64,000 bases of DNA, from assembly GCA_022616055.1 (NCBI GenBank), contig JAKEFM010000265.1, positions 1 to 64,000 on the forward strand, given 5' to 3'. Under the pieces are notes generated by a model. The model was not told the DNA's origin and made no database searches. It was given only the letters and a program-made list of their open reading frames with translations. Position 1 is the first letter of the stretch. Every line of letters starts with the position of its first letter. The position numbers and the translations under genes are program-made. Origin of the DNA: Planctomycetota bacterium. Lineage in GTDB: Bacteria > Planctomycetota > UBA1135 > JAKEFM01. Below, in pieces: positions 8,260 through 16,488 of the stretch.

Positions 8260-10170
8260 TCAGGGATGGATGTTGAGCCACGCGCCGACCGAGGGAACTC
8301 CCGAAGCGGCGACGGTGAAGAGGATGTACCAGCCGGGTGGACAGATGTTGGCGTTCTCCGGCTTCCGGATCTTCAGCGTGCGAGAGGTGCCGGTTCCGGT
8401 CGAGGATTCGAGGTAGAGCTCGACGAAGCGCTGGTCGAAGTCCTGGTGGTGGGTCACCGACGGGGGTCGCAGGAGGGAGACCATCGTGATGTCGTCCGTC
8501 GGAGACGCGAGGCGGACGTTGACTCCGAAGCTCGTGCTCGCGGCCGAGTAGTGCTGGACGTCGGTGGGGCTGAAAGTGATCGTGGGCCTCGGCGCGGGTG
8601 ATCCGGCGGCCGTGAGCAGGAAGGGGGGCTCGAGGATCTCGACGGAATGCTGAGCAGTCATGTCCAAGGGAGCGCAGACTGGGGGACACACTTCCAGCGG
8701 ATTGCAGTTGCAGGTGACAGGCTGGGAGGGCCCGGGGGGTTCGGGGCTGGGGCATGCGGAGGGGGACCCTGGGCACCAGCACGAATAGGGTAGGCCTCCT
8801 GCGCTCACGACCATTCCATCCAGGCGAGTGAACGCAACGGAGTGGTATCCGCGGGCGTGGCACTGCGGATTCAGCGGCTGCCAGGTGTTCGCGATGGGGT
8901 CGTACATCTCGGGGACGGACCGTGGAACGCACGAAGAACCGGAGGGCCCTTCCCGCCGACGAACGATGATCTTCCCCGTCGGGGTCGGGACGGCGTTCGC
9001 GAACCTTCGGGAGAACGTCATCGGAGCACGTGGGATGAACGCTACCCCAGGAGCGGGGTTGATGATCGCCTCCACGGTCGCCTGTGTGTTGCTGGAGCAC
9101 GAGGCTTCCTGAGGGAATCCAGAGTCCCCCCCGATGAGATAGACCTCCTCGCGGTGCTGACCCGCGCCCTGGTCCCAGAAGAACATGTGGACGGGGTTCC
9201 CGTAGGAGCGATGCGGCAGAGTCTGGTCCACGGGCTGCGAATCACGCGGCCAGTACTGCGAGGCAGGGGCAGGCGGAAGGGAGCACCCGCTTGCGCAGAA
9301 GTTCCCGTACCTCTTCCATCGTTGTCCGGGTGCGCCCTGGAAGCTCTTCGGGCCGGCGTAGAGGATCTGCCCGAGCCGCGTGACCATCAGCCAGCCGTAG
9401 TCCTCGATGGCGACGGGAGAGCTCCCCCCGGACGTGCATGCGGAAGGGGAGGCAGCGATCCCCGCGGGATCGCAGACGAGCGTCTCCGGGCCGAGCGAAT
9501 AGCCGGGGGACGTCGTGAGGATCTCGTAGGTGTTCCGCGGGTCGTAGGGGAGGCCTAGGTCGACCGCGGTCGGGTGCTCCGTGTGACCGGCGATGAGGAT
9601 GTTCCCGTTCGGCAGGCCCATCGTGGTGGTGTACCACCTTTCGTGGGCCATGAGGCCGAGGAGCTCCCACGCGCCCGCTCCCGCCTTGAAGCGCCAGATC
9701 GCGCGGTGGCCCCAGATCTCGTTGCAGTTCGCCCCGCCGGAGTCCGTCCCGCCGGCGATGATCAGGTCGCCGTTCGGCGCGAAGCTGTGCCCGGAGCAGA
9801 AGAAGTCCTGGTTTGCCAGGTTTCCCGGGCAAATCGGCGTCGCCGGGGCGGCCGGGTTCGCCGGATCCCACACCCAGACGCGGACGGCGGCGTTCGGGCA
9901 CGCGCCGAGCGTGATGAAGAAGACCATCCCCGTGTAGGGGTGGGCGCCCGTCGGGAAGTCCGGGGGCATGAGGATCGCATGCGCGATCTCTCCGCTGAAC
10001 CCGCCGGCCCCGCAGGCACCGGGGGGGGTCACGGTGGGGACGACGTCGGTGATCGGCGTGGACCACAGGCCCCCCACGTTCGGGGCGAGGGTCGGAGGCG
10101 GGCAGGTCGCCGGCGGAGCGCAGGGGTTCTGGGCGGGCGCTCCGCCTCCCAGGAAGAGGAGGAGCGACAA
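8260..10170 (-). CDS. Galactose oxidase-like copper radical oxidase (kelch propeller plus E-set domain)
   Basis: 636 aa read from a TTG at 10170. The complete galactose oxidase/glyoxal oxidase (AA5-type) active site can be assigned: C125 in FFCSGHSF, whose thioether link to Y180 in RWYTTTM forms the radical cofactor in the family, and copper ligands Y442 and H443 in RGYHSVAF and H574 in VTHHQDFDQR. Kelch-like strands span residues about 30-520, followed by the C-terminal galactose-oxidase early-set domain. The family oxidises primary alcohols or aldehydes with oxygen and releases hydrogen peroxide, outside the cell. The start is a problem: the hydrophobic signal segment continues upstream of the TTG with no ATG or GTG in frame, while an ATG at 10194-10196 is one base out of frame. 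A start error or frameshift is possible. Confidence 0.85.
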   Translation of the reverse strand: MSLLLFLGGGAPAQNPCAPPATCPPPTLAPNVGGLWSTPITDVVPTVTPPGACGAGGFSGEIAHAILMPPDFPTGAHPYTGMVFFITLGACPNAAVRVWVWDPANPAAPATPICPGNLANQDFFCSGHSFAPNGDLIIAGGTDSGGANCNEIWGHRAIWRFKAGAGAWELLGLMAHERWYTTTMGLPNGNILIAGHTEHPTAVDLGLPYDPRNTYEILTTSPGYSLGPETLVCDPAGIAASPSACTSGGSSPVAIEDYGWLMVTRLGQILYAGPKSFQGAPGQRWKRYGNFCASGCSLPPAPASQYWPRDSQPVDQTLPHRSYGNPVHMFFWDQGAGQHREEVYLIGGDSGFPQEASCSSNTQATVEAIINPAPGVAFIPRAPMTFSRRFANAVPTPTGKIIVRRREGPSGSSCVPRSVPEMYDPIANTWQPLNPQCHARGYHSVAFTRLDGMVVSAGGLPYSCWCPGSPSACPSPEPPGPSQPVTCNCNPLEVCPPVCAPLDMTAQHSVEILEPPFLLTAAGSPAPRPTITFSPTDVQHYSAASTSFGVNVRLASPTDDITMVSLLRPPSVTHHQDFDQRFVELYLESSTGTGTSRTLKIRKPENANICPPGWYILFTVAASGVPSVGAWLNIHP

Positions 10171-10780
10171 CGCGAGGGCGACCTCCGGGCGTGCATGCGA
10201 GCAGCGACCCCTCTCGTACGCCCGATGAGGGGCAGGCTTCTGGAGGGCCTGCCCCCCCCCAAGACGATTCGTTCGGTCCTCGACGACATCACGGCTTCAC
10301 CTCCGCGTTCACGTCGCGCGAGGGCGAGCGACCAGCTCGGCCGGTCGCGAGCCCTCGCCCGACCCGAGCGCGGTCGACACTAACCCCCGGGTGCCACGTG
10401 TCAACGGGGGGGCGGGGAGGCTCGGTTCGAGAGAGTCCCCACGAGGCCCGCCGCCACTCCGGCCCTCGGCTCCGGAGGCTCGCGCACTGGGAGTCGCCCC
10501 TCGTCCCGCTCGCAGGGGAGGCGGAGGAGGGCGTGTGTCCGGGGCGCGGGAAGGGACGGATGTCGAGAAGCCGTCCCTCGGAGACGGAGAGGGCTGCGGT
10601 CGTCGGGGGTCGGACCGCTCCCATCCCTTCAACGGAGGGGACCCGCGCGCGCGGGCCCGGCCTTCTCGGCGTCGATCGAGGATCGGAAGGCCGGAGCGTG
10701 GTCCGCGGCGAACCCCCGAGCGAGGGTCCACCCTTCGACCGCCTTTGCGAGGTCGAGGTCGCCGCAGTAGGACACGCTGC
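10171..10780. other. 610-bp non-coding region rich in inverted repeats
   Basis: This lies between the divergent galactose-oxidase-like gene and rdgB. No convincing gene was found in any frame. It holds several perfect or near-perfect inverted repeats: 10229-10237/10247-10255 (9 bp, 9-base loop), 10320-10333/10343-10356 (14 bp with a 2x2 mismatch), 10552-10559/10571-10578 (8 bp), 10657-10665/10686-10694 (9 bp), and a 14-bp palindrome at 10642-10655. It may hold leader structures for both genes or an unrecognised structured RNA. No RNase P, tmRNA or SRP RNA core motif was seen. Confidence 0.5.
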
Positions 10781-11428
10781 ATGGGAAAGGCCCCCGCCGG
10801 GCGGTCGATCACCGAGATCGTCGTCGCCAGCCGCAATCCGAAGAAGGCGGCCGAGCTCCGCCGCCTCCTGGGGGAACTCCCCGTGCGCGTGATCGGGGCG
10901 GACGAGGCGGGGGTCGACCTGGAGGTCGAGGAGGACGGGGGGACCTTCGCCGAGAACGCGGCGAAGAAGGCCGCCGCGTTCGCCCGGGCATCGGGTCGCT
11001 GGGCGCTCGGAGACGATTCGGGCCTGTGCGTCGACGCGCTCGGCGGCAGGCCCGGCGTCCGCTCCGCGCGATACGCGGGGGAGAACGCCGACGACGCCGC
11101 CAACAACCGCAAGCTCCTCGCCGAGCTGGGAGGTGTGCCGCCCGAACGGCGCGCGGCCCGGTTCGTCTGCTCGCTCGCGCTCGCCGATCCGGCGGGGGAG
11201 ATCCGGCTCTCGGTCGAGAAGTCGACCGAGGGCCGGATCCTCGAGGCCCCGCGGGGGGACGGGGGCTTCGGGTACGACCCCCTCTTCTTCTTTCCCCCCC
11301 TGGGCAGGTCCTTCGCCGAGCTGACTCCGGAGGAAAAGGACCGTGTGAGTCACCGCGGCGCCGCGCTCCGCGCGCTCGCCGAGGCCTTGTCCAGGCTGCT
11401 CGGAGGACGGGGGGCGGACAGGAGATAG
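10781..11428 (+). CDS. rdgB: XTP/dITP diphosphatase (Ham1/RdgB family)
   Basis: 215 aa from the ATG at 10781, near the family length of about 200. The enzyme hydrolyses non-canonical purine triphosphates (XTP, dITP, ITP) to monophosphate and pyrophosphate and so cleans the nucleotide pool. Hallmarks are the N-terminal VVASRNPKKAAEL nucleotide-binding strand, the FAENAAKKA helix, the DDSGLCVDAL metal-binding motif and the C-terminal GFGYDPLF and SHRGAALRAL motifs. It usually sits next to rph; here an opposite-strand block separates them. Confidence 0.94.
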   Translation: MGKAPAGRSITEIVVASRNPKKAAELRRLLGELPVRVIGADEAGVDLEVEEDGGTFAENAAKKAAAFARASGRWALGDDSGLCVDALGGRPGVRSARYAGENADDAANNRKLLAELGGVPPERRAARFVCSLALADPAGEIRLSVEKSTEGRILEAPRGDGGFGYDPLFFFPPLGRSFAELTPEEKDRVSHRGAALRALAEALSRLLGGRGADRR

Positions 11429-11536
11429 GGGAGGATGGTCATCCGCTTTTCTTGGGGGAAAGCCGTTCGCAACGGTCCGAGGGACTCGGGCCCGCGCCAC
11501 CCCGCGGTGGTCACGGTCGGAGCCCCGGCAATCGGG

Positions 11537-11815
11537 TCACTTCGGCGCGGTCCACGTGGGGAGCGGGAGCAGGTCGAACCGATCGACGGCCTCCGCCGCG
11601 AAGAGGAGCGCCGCCCGGATGTCCTCCCGCTTGAGCTGGGGATAGCTCGCGAGGATCTGGACCTCGGTGTCCCCCTCGGCGACGCTCCGGACGACGATGC
11701 TGACCGGGATCCGCGTGCCCGCGATGCAGGGGTCTCCATGGTGCACGGCGGGGTCGATGCGGATGCGCTTGCGCCACTCGCGCGGAGGGGTCGTCCGAGG
11801 ACTCCGGTCGCTCAC
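11537..11815 (-). CDS. DUF433 family protein (VapB45-type antitoxin-like), orphan
   Basis: 92 aa, starting GTG at 11815. The core RIRIDPAVHHGDPCIAGTRI followed by VSIVVRSVAEGDTEVQILASYP is the standard DUF433 signature. DUF433 proteins have a small winged-helix-like fold and often pair with a PIN-like toxin (VapC45/DUF5615). The 108 bases downstream (11429-11536) contain no such partner, so this is an orphan, either a solitary regulator or the survivor of a lost pair. The predicted -10 element ends only six bases before the start codon, so the mRNA may be leaderless. Confidence 0.85.
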   Translation of the reverse strand: MSDRSPRTTPPREWRKRIRIDPAVHHGDPCIAGTRIPVSIVVRSVAEGDTEVQILASYPQLKREDIRAALLFAAEAVDRFDLLPLPTWTAPK

Positions 11816-11821
11816 GCCTCG

Positions 11822-11850
11822 ATTCTAGGGCGGTGGCCCCGCGGGGCGAA
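11822..11850 (-). promoter_or_regulatory. Predicted promoter of the DUF433 gene, leaderless arrangement
   Basis: Read on the reverse strand: TTCGCC at 11850-11845, a 17-bp spacer and TAGAAT at 11827-11822. The expected transcription start falls at or within a base or two of the GTG at 11815. The -35 match is weak; the -10 is identical to that of rph. Confidence 0.4.
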
Positions 11851-11990
11851 TCGGCGGGGGGCGCCGGACGGGCGCCCCGTTCGTGGGGCCCCTCCTCGGC
11901 CGGAGGTCGCGCTTCCTCTATCCTTCCTCCGGACGTACCTTCGCCGGACTCCCCCCCGACCCCCGGGCCGGGAGAGGCCGCCGCCGACCC

Positions 11991-13811
11991 GTGACCGACC
12001 CCCGCTACATCCGGAACTTCTGCATCATCGCCCACATCGACCACGGCAAGTCGACGCTCGCCGACCGTCTCCTCGAGATCACCGGGACGATCGACGCGCG
12101 GGAGCGGCGCGACCAGGTCCTCGACGACATGGACCTCGAGCGGGAGCGGGGGATCACGATCAAGGCCTCGGCGGTCGCGATGACCTACAAGACCCGGGAC
12201 CGCCTCGACCCGAAGGGGGGGACGGCGGAGTACGTCCTCCACCTGATCGACACCCCCGGGCACGTCGACTTCTCCTACGAGGTCCAGAAGGCCCTCCAGG
12301 CGTGCGAGGGGGCGATCCTCCTCGTCGACGCGGCGCAGGGGGTGGAGGCGCAGACGGTCGCGAACGCGAACCTCGCGATGGGGGCGAGGCTCACGATCCT
12401 CCCGGCGCTCAACAAGGTCGACCTGGCGCAGGCGAGGCCCGAGGAGGTGATCGAGGAGATCGAGCACACCCTCCTCCTCGAGCGGGCGGAGGTCATGCGC
12501 GTGAGCGGGAAGACCGGGGCCGGGGCGGCGGAGCTCCTGGAGGCGGTGATCGACCGGGTGCCGCCGCCGAAGGGGGATCCGGCGGCGCCGCTGCGGGCGC
12601 TCCTCTTCGACGCGAAGTTCGACACGTACCGCGGGGTCGTGGTCTACGTCCGCGTGGTGGACGGGCGGCTCGCGAAGAGGGCGAAGATCCGTATGCTCGG
12701 CACCGGCACCGTCTACGAGGTCGAGGAGGTCGGGAAGTTCCGCCCCCGGCCCTACGCGACGAGCGACCTCGCGGCGGGGGAGGTCGGATACGTGATCGCG
12801 AACATCAAGGGGCTCCAGGAGGTCCGGATCGGCGACACCGTTGGGCTCGCCGACGGGCCGGCGGTCGCGGCCCTCCCGGGCTACGAGGAGCCCAAGCCGA
12901 TGGTCTTCTGCGGGCTCTACCCGACGAGTCCGGGGGACTACGAGCACCTGCGCCGGGCCCTCGAGCAGCTGCGCCTCAACGACGCCTCCTTCACCTTCGA
13001 GCCGGAGACCTCCGCGGCGCTCGGCTTCGGCTTCCGGTGCGGGTTCCTCGGGCTCCTCCACATGGACATCATCCAGGAGCGGCTCGAGCGGGAGAGCAAC
13101 ATCGACCTCGTCCAGACGGCCCCCACCGTCACGTACGAGATCGAGCGGATGAACGGGGAGCGCGAGCGGATCCACCGCCCCTCGGACCTCCCCGAGGCCC
13201 ACTACTACAAGGCGTTCCTCGAGCCGGTGATGCGCGTGAGCCTGCTCATTCCGGCCGACGCGATCGGCCCGATGATGGGGCTCTGCACCGAGCGGCGCGG
13301 GCGGTACGTGAAGACCGAGTACCTATCCCCGACCCGCGTGATGCTCGTCTACGACCTCCCGCTCGCCGAGATCCTCTACGACTTCTACGACCGGCTGAAG
13401 TCGGTCACCCGCGGGTACGGGACGATGGACTACGAGTTGCGGGACTTCGAGGAGGCCGACCTCGTGAAGCTCCGGATCCTCGTCGCGGGGGAGGAGGTCG
13501 ACGCCCTCTCGACGATCGTCCACCGGGAGCACGCCGAGTACCGGGGGCGGAAGATCCTCCAGCGCCTGCGGACGGAGATCCCCCGCCACCTGTTCGAGGT
13601 GGCCCTCCAGGCGGCGATCGGCGGCAAGATCATCGCGCGGGAGAGCATCCGGCCGATGGCGAAGAACGTCCTCGCGAAGTGCTACGGCGGCGACGTCACG
13701 AGGAAGAGGAAGCTCCTCGAGAAGCAGAAGGAGGGGAAGCGGCGGATGAAGCAGGTCGGGGGGGTCGAGATCCCGCAGAAGGCCTTCCTCGCGGTCCTCG
13801 GAGGCGAGTGA
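11991..13811 (+). CDS. lepA: Elongation factor 4 (LepA), ribosomal back-translocase GTPase
   Basis: 606 aa from the GTG at 11991, matching the usual length of about 600. EF4 binds the ribosome and remodels or back-translocates stalled complexes using GTP. G1 (AHIDHGKST), G3 (DTPGHVDF) and G4 (NKVDL) motifs are intact, and the LepA-specific C-terminal domain ends in RKRKLLEKQKEGKRRMK. The start is fixed by the family N-terminus (TDPRYIRNFCIIAHIDH). The stop overlaps the start of lepB by one base (TGATG), so the two are translationally coupled. A lepA-lepB operon is a classical arrangement. Confidence 0.96.
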   Translation: MTDPRYIRNFCIIAHIDHGKSTLADRLLEITGTIDARERRDQVLDDMDLERERGITIKASAVAMTYKTRDRLDPKGGTAEYVLHLIDTPGHVDFSYEVQKALQACEGAILLVDAAQGVEAQTVANANLAMGARLTILPALNKVDLAQARPEEVIEEIEHTLLLERAEVMRVSGKTGAGAAELLEAVIDRVPPPKGDPAAPLRALLFDAKFDTYRGVVVYVRVVDGRLAKRAKIRMLGTGTVYEVEEVGKFRPRPYATSDLAAGEVGYVIANIKGLQEVRIGDTVGLADGPAVAALPGYEEPKPMVFCGLYPTSPGDYEHLRRALEQLRLNDASFTFEPETSAALGFGFRCGFLGLLHMDIIQERLERESNIDLVQTAPTVTYEIERMNGERERIHRPSDLPEAHYYKAFLEPVMRVSLLIPADAIGPMMGLCTERRGRYVKTEYLSPTRVMLVYDLPLAEILYDFYDRLKSVTRGYGTMDYELRDFEEADLVKLRILVAGEEVDALSTIVHREHAEYRGRKILQRLRTEIPRHLFEVALQAAIGGKIIARESIRPMAKNVLAKCYGGDVTRKRKLLEKQKEGKRRMKQVGGVEIPQKAFLAVLGGE

Positions 13812-15271
13812 TGGCGGAGGAGCGCCGGCCGGTTCCCGCCGCGCCGGGCCCGGGCGGGCCCTCCGAGGGGCGCCGCCGGCGCCACCCGTGGCGCGAGAAC
13901 CTCGAGACACTCTCGGTCGCGGTCGTCCTCGCCCTCACCCTCAAGGTCTACGCCGTCGAGGCGTACAAGATCCCGACCGGCTCGATGCAGCCGACCCTCA
14001 TGGGGAGCGACGAGGCGGGGATCTACGACCGGATCCTCGTCGACAAGCTCGTCTACCAGTTCCGGGAGCCGAAGCGGTGGGAGGTCGTCGTCTTCCGCTT
14101 CCCCCTCGACCTCCTCAAGAACTACGTCAAGCGGATCGTCGGGGTCGGACCGGAGTGGATCCGGATCGAGAACGGCGACATCTACCGGCGCGAGGACGAG
14201 AAGCACGAGTGGGAGATCGTCCGCAAGCCGCGCACCGTTCAGGAGGCGGTGTGGAAGGAGGTCTGGTCCGGGCCGCGGGAGGGGGAGGACCCGTTCCGGT
14301 CCTGGCGGAAGGAGTCGGGGACGTGGACCTCCGACGGAGAGCGGATCCTGGCGCAGGGGGAAGGGAGGATCCGGTACGCCCCCCGGCGCGGGGACGCGAT
14401 CCGGGACGTCTACACGGACGGCTACTCCCCGAGGGTCGCCCAGATGGTCGGCCGGCGTCCCCGCCCGGAGCGCTCGGACCTGCGGGACCTGCGCGTCTCC
14501 GCGGAGGTGCGCGCCGAGGCGGACTTCGCGGGGCTCCGGATGGAGATCCAGGCGGGGCCCGACACCTTCGAGGCCTTCTTCCCCGGACCCGCCTCGGGCG
14601 AGGCGAAGGGCTCGCTGCGCCGCTCGCTCGCGGGGAACGGGGAGGGGGAGGCCACGGCGCTGGAGGGGGCGCGGCTCGAGGCGGGCCGGACCCTCCGGGT
14701 GTCCCTCGCGCACGTCGACGGCGCGGTCGAGGTCGAGTTCGGGGGCCGGCGCTTCCGGTCCGAGGGGTCCGAGGATCCCGACCGCAAGGACTTCGGCCGC
14801 GGCAACCGGGTCTCGATCGAGGCGAAGGGGGGGAAGGCGTCGCTGAGCGACCTGCGGCTCGAGAGGGACATCCACTACACGAAGGACGGCGGGGTGACGA
14901 GCGAGTTCATCCCGGCGGGTCGTTACTTCATGCTCGGGGACAACACGCAGAACAGCGCCGACAGCCGCGCCTGGGAGTCGATCACCGTGATCCTCGACGA
15001 GCCGATCGACGGCCGGACGGAGCTTCGGGGCAACTTCCGGGCCGATCCGAACTACGCCGAGGCGAATCCGAGGGAGATCCCCCGGTCGGGCGAGCCCGTC
15101 CACCTCTTCACGGACTATCTGGGCGAGACCTTCCGGCTCCGGAGCCGGATGAGCGGGCCGCGGGCCCCCGAGCCCTACGTCCGCCGCGAGCACATCCTCG
15201 GCCGGGCCCTCGTCGTCTTCTGGCCCGTCTGGCCCCTTGCGCCGGAGCTTCGATGGAAGCTCATCCGATGA
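13811..15271 (+). CDS. lepB: Signal peptidase I with a large internal insertion
   Basis: 486 aa, about twice a minimal enzyme. It cleaves signal peptides from exported proteins at the outer face of the inner membrane using a Ser/Lys dyad. An N-terminal membrane anchor spans residues about 33-50. The catalytic Ser58 is in IPTGSMQPTL, the general-base Lys107 in NYVKRIVG, and box E (GDNTQNSADSR) is at 376-386. Residues about 129-355, between the Lys box and box E, are an insertion whose later part (about 225-350) has the strand pattern of a lectin-like beta-sandwich. Conserved catalytic residues argue for activity. The ATG overlaps the lepA stop. Confidence 0.93.
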   Translation: MAEERRPVPAAPGPGGPSEGRRRRHPWRENLETLSVAVVLALTLKVYAVEAYKIPTGSMQPTLMGSDEAGIYDRILVDKLVYQFREPKRWEVVVFRFPLDLLKNYVKRIVGVGPEWIRIENGDIYRREDEKHEWEIVRKPRTVQEAVWKEVWSGPREGEDPFRSWRKESGTWTSDGERILAQGEGRIRYAPRRGDAIRDVYTDGYSPRVAQMVGRRPRPERSDLRDLRVSAEVRAEADFAGLRMEIQAGPDTFEAFFPGPASGEAKGSLRRSLAGNGEGEATALEGARLEAGRTLRVSLAHVDGAVEVEFGGRRFRSEGSEDPDRKDFGRGNRVSIEAKGGKASLSDLRLERDIHYTKDGGVTSEFIPAGRYFMLGDNTQNSADSRAWESITVILDEPIDGRTELRGNFRADPNYAEANPREIPRSGEPVHLFTDYLGETFRLRSRMSGPRAPEPYVRREHILGRALVVFWPVWPLAPELRWKLIR

Positions 15272-15583
15272 CGGGTCCAGGCCATGCTCCCGGGTTATCC
15301 ACAGCGGCACTTGCGACGATTCCTTCCGTCGAGCGCCTCGTCGCAAGGACGGGAGCGCGCCACGGGGACCGGCGCTCCTGGACCCACAGCCTTTCCACAC
15401 GTCCTCCCGAGCGTCGCAGTCTCTTGACTTCCAGCAGGTTGCGTAAGGCCACGGAATCCTCACATTCCTTGACTCCCCCGGAAGCGGCCATTTTCCTGGC
15501 CTGGAAGCGAGGGCGACCGAAGCGGGCGATGACGGGCCGGCACGCTCCGCTCCACCGCTTTTCCACAAGGGGGTTCGCGCTCC
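15272..15583. promoter_or_regulatory. Intergenic cluster of DnaA-box-like sites
   Basis: This 312-bp gap between lepB and lptB holds no convincing gene. On the + strand it contains TTATCCACA at 15295-15303 (the perfect E. coli R1-type DnaA box), TTTTCCACA at 15559-15567 (fits TTWTNCACA) and CTTTCCACA at 15391-15399 (8 of 9). The stretch also contains local lower-GC runs, for example around 15455-15500. Such a cluster is rare by chance at this base composition. It could be a DnaA-titrating or regulatory locus, or less likely part of an origin; no dnaA, dnaN or strand switch is nearby. Confidence 0.45.
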
Positions 15584-16450
15584 TTGCCGGGTGACGAGCT
15601 CATCCGGGTCGAGGGGCTGGTCAAGGCCTTCCGCGGGCGCCGCGTCGTAAACGGAGTCTCCTTCAACGTCTGCGAGGGCGAGGTGGTCGGCCTCCTCGGG
15701 CCGAACGGCGCGGGCAAGACCACCTCGTTCCGGATGACCGTCGGGATGGTCCGGCCCGACGCCGGTTCCGTCCGGCTGCTCGGCCAGGTCGTCACGAAGG
15801 CTCCGATGTACCGGCGCGCGCGGCTCGGGATGGGCTACCTCGCGCAGGAGCCCTCGGTGTTCCGCCGGATGACCGTCCGCGAGAACCTCCATGCGATCCT
15901 GGAGCTCCGGGGTCTCCCCCGGGCCGAGCAGCGGCGCCGGGCCGAGGCGCTCCTCTCGGAATTCGGCCTCGCGCACCTGCGGAGCGACCGGGCCGAGACC
16001 CTCTCGGGCGGGGAGTGCCGGCGCCTCGAGATCGCGCGGGCCCTCGCGAGCGAGCCCCGCCTCCTCCTCCTCGACGAGCCCTTCTCGGGGATCGACCCGA
16101 TCACGGTCCAGGAGATCCAGACGATCCTCCTCGCCCTGCGCGCGCGCGGGATCGGGATCCTCCTCACCGACCACAACGTCCGCGACACCCTCGAGATCAC
16201 CCAGCGCGCCTACATCATCGATCACGGCGAGATCCTCCTCGAAGGTCCCCCCGCGAGGGTCGTCGCGGACGAGAGGGTCCGGCGCGTCTACCTCGGGGAC
16301 CGGTTCGACGTCGGGCCGCGCGGCGTGACCGCGGCCGAGGAGGCGACGCTGACGGAGGAGGCGGAGACCGAGGAGGACCGGGACCTCCTCGGTCCGTCGT
16401 CGGGGAGCTCGCCTCCCCCCCTCACCCCTCGCTCCCCTCGCGGCCGATAG
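15584..16450 (+). CDS. lptB: Lipopolysaccharide export ABC transporter ATP-binding protein
   Basis: 288 aa from a TTG at 15584, the first start in frame. LptB is the cytoplasmic ATPase of the LptB2FG complex that extracts lipopolysaccharide from the inner membrane. Walker A (GPNGAGKTT, residues 39-47), signature (LSGGE), Walker B (LLLLDEP) and H-loop (TDHNV) are intact, and the LptB-typical LAQEPSVFRRMTVRENL and DHGEILLEGPP motifs identify it within the ABC superfamily. The last about 45 residues are an acidic/Pro-rich extension beyond the normal end (about 240). No lptF, lptG or lptC is adjacent. The last DnaA-like box ends 16 bases before the start. Confidence 0.92.
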   Translation: MPGDELIRVEGLVKAFRGRRVVNGVSFNVCEGEVVGLLGPNGAGKTTSFRMTVGMVRPDAGSVRLLGQVVTKAPMYRRARLGMGYLAQEPSVFRRMTVRENLHAILELRGLPRAEQRRRAEALLSEFGLAHLRSDRAETLSGGECRRLEIARALASEPRLLLLDEPFSGIDPITVQEIQTILLALRARGIGILLTDHNVRDTLEITQRAYIIDHGEILLEGPPARVVADERVRRVYLGDRFDVGPRGVTAAEEATLTEEAETEEDRDLLGPSSGSSPPPLTPRSPRGR

Positions 16451-16488
16451 GGAGGGGCCGCTCCCCGGGGGAAGGGGGGCGACCCACC

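Noticed and set aside
11429-11536. Search for a toxin partner downstream of the DUF433 gene
   Set aside because: No frame encodes a PIN-like or other small protein with a start and ribosome-binding site.
15261-15566. A reverse-strand reading of about 100 codons in the lepB-lptB gap
   Set aside because: No ribosome-binding site, overlap with the end of lepB, no domain, and the region is better explained by the DnaA-box cluster.
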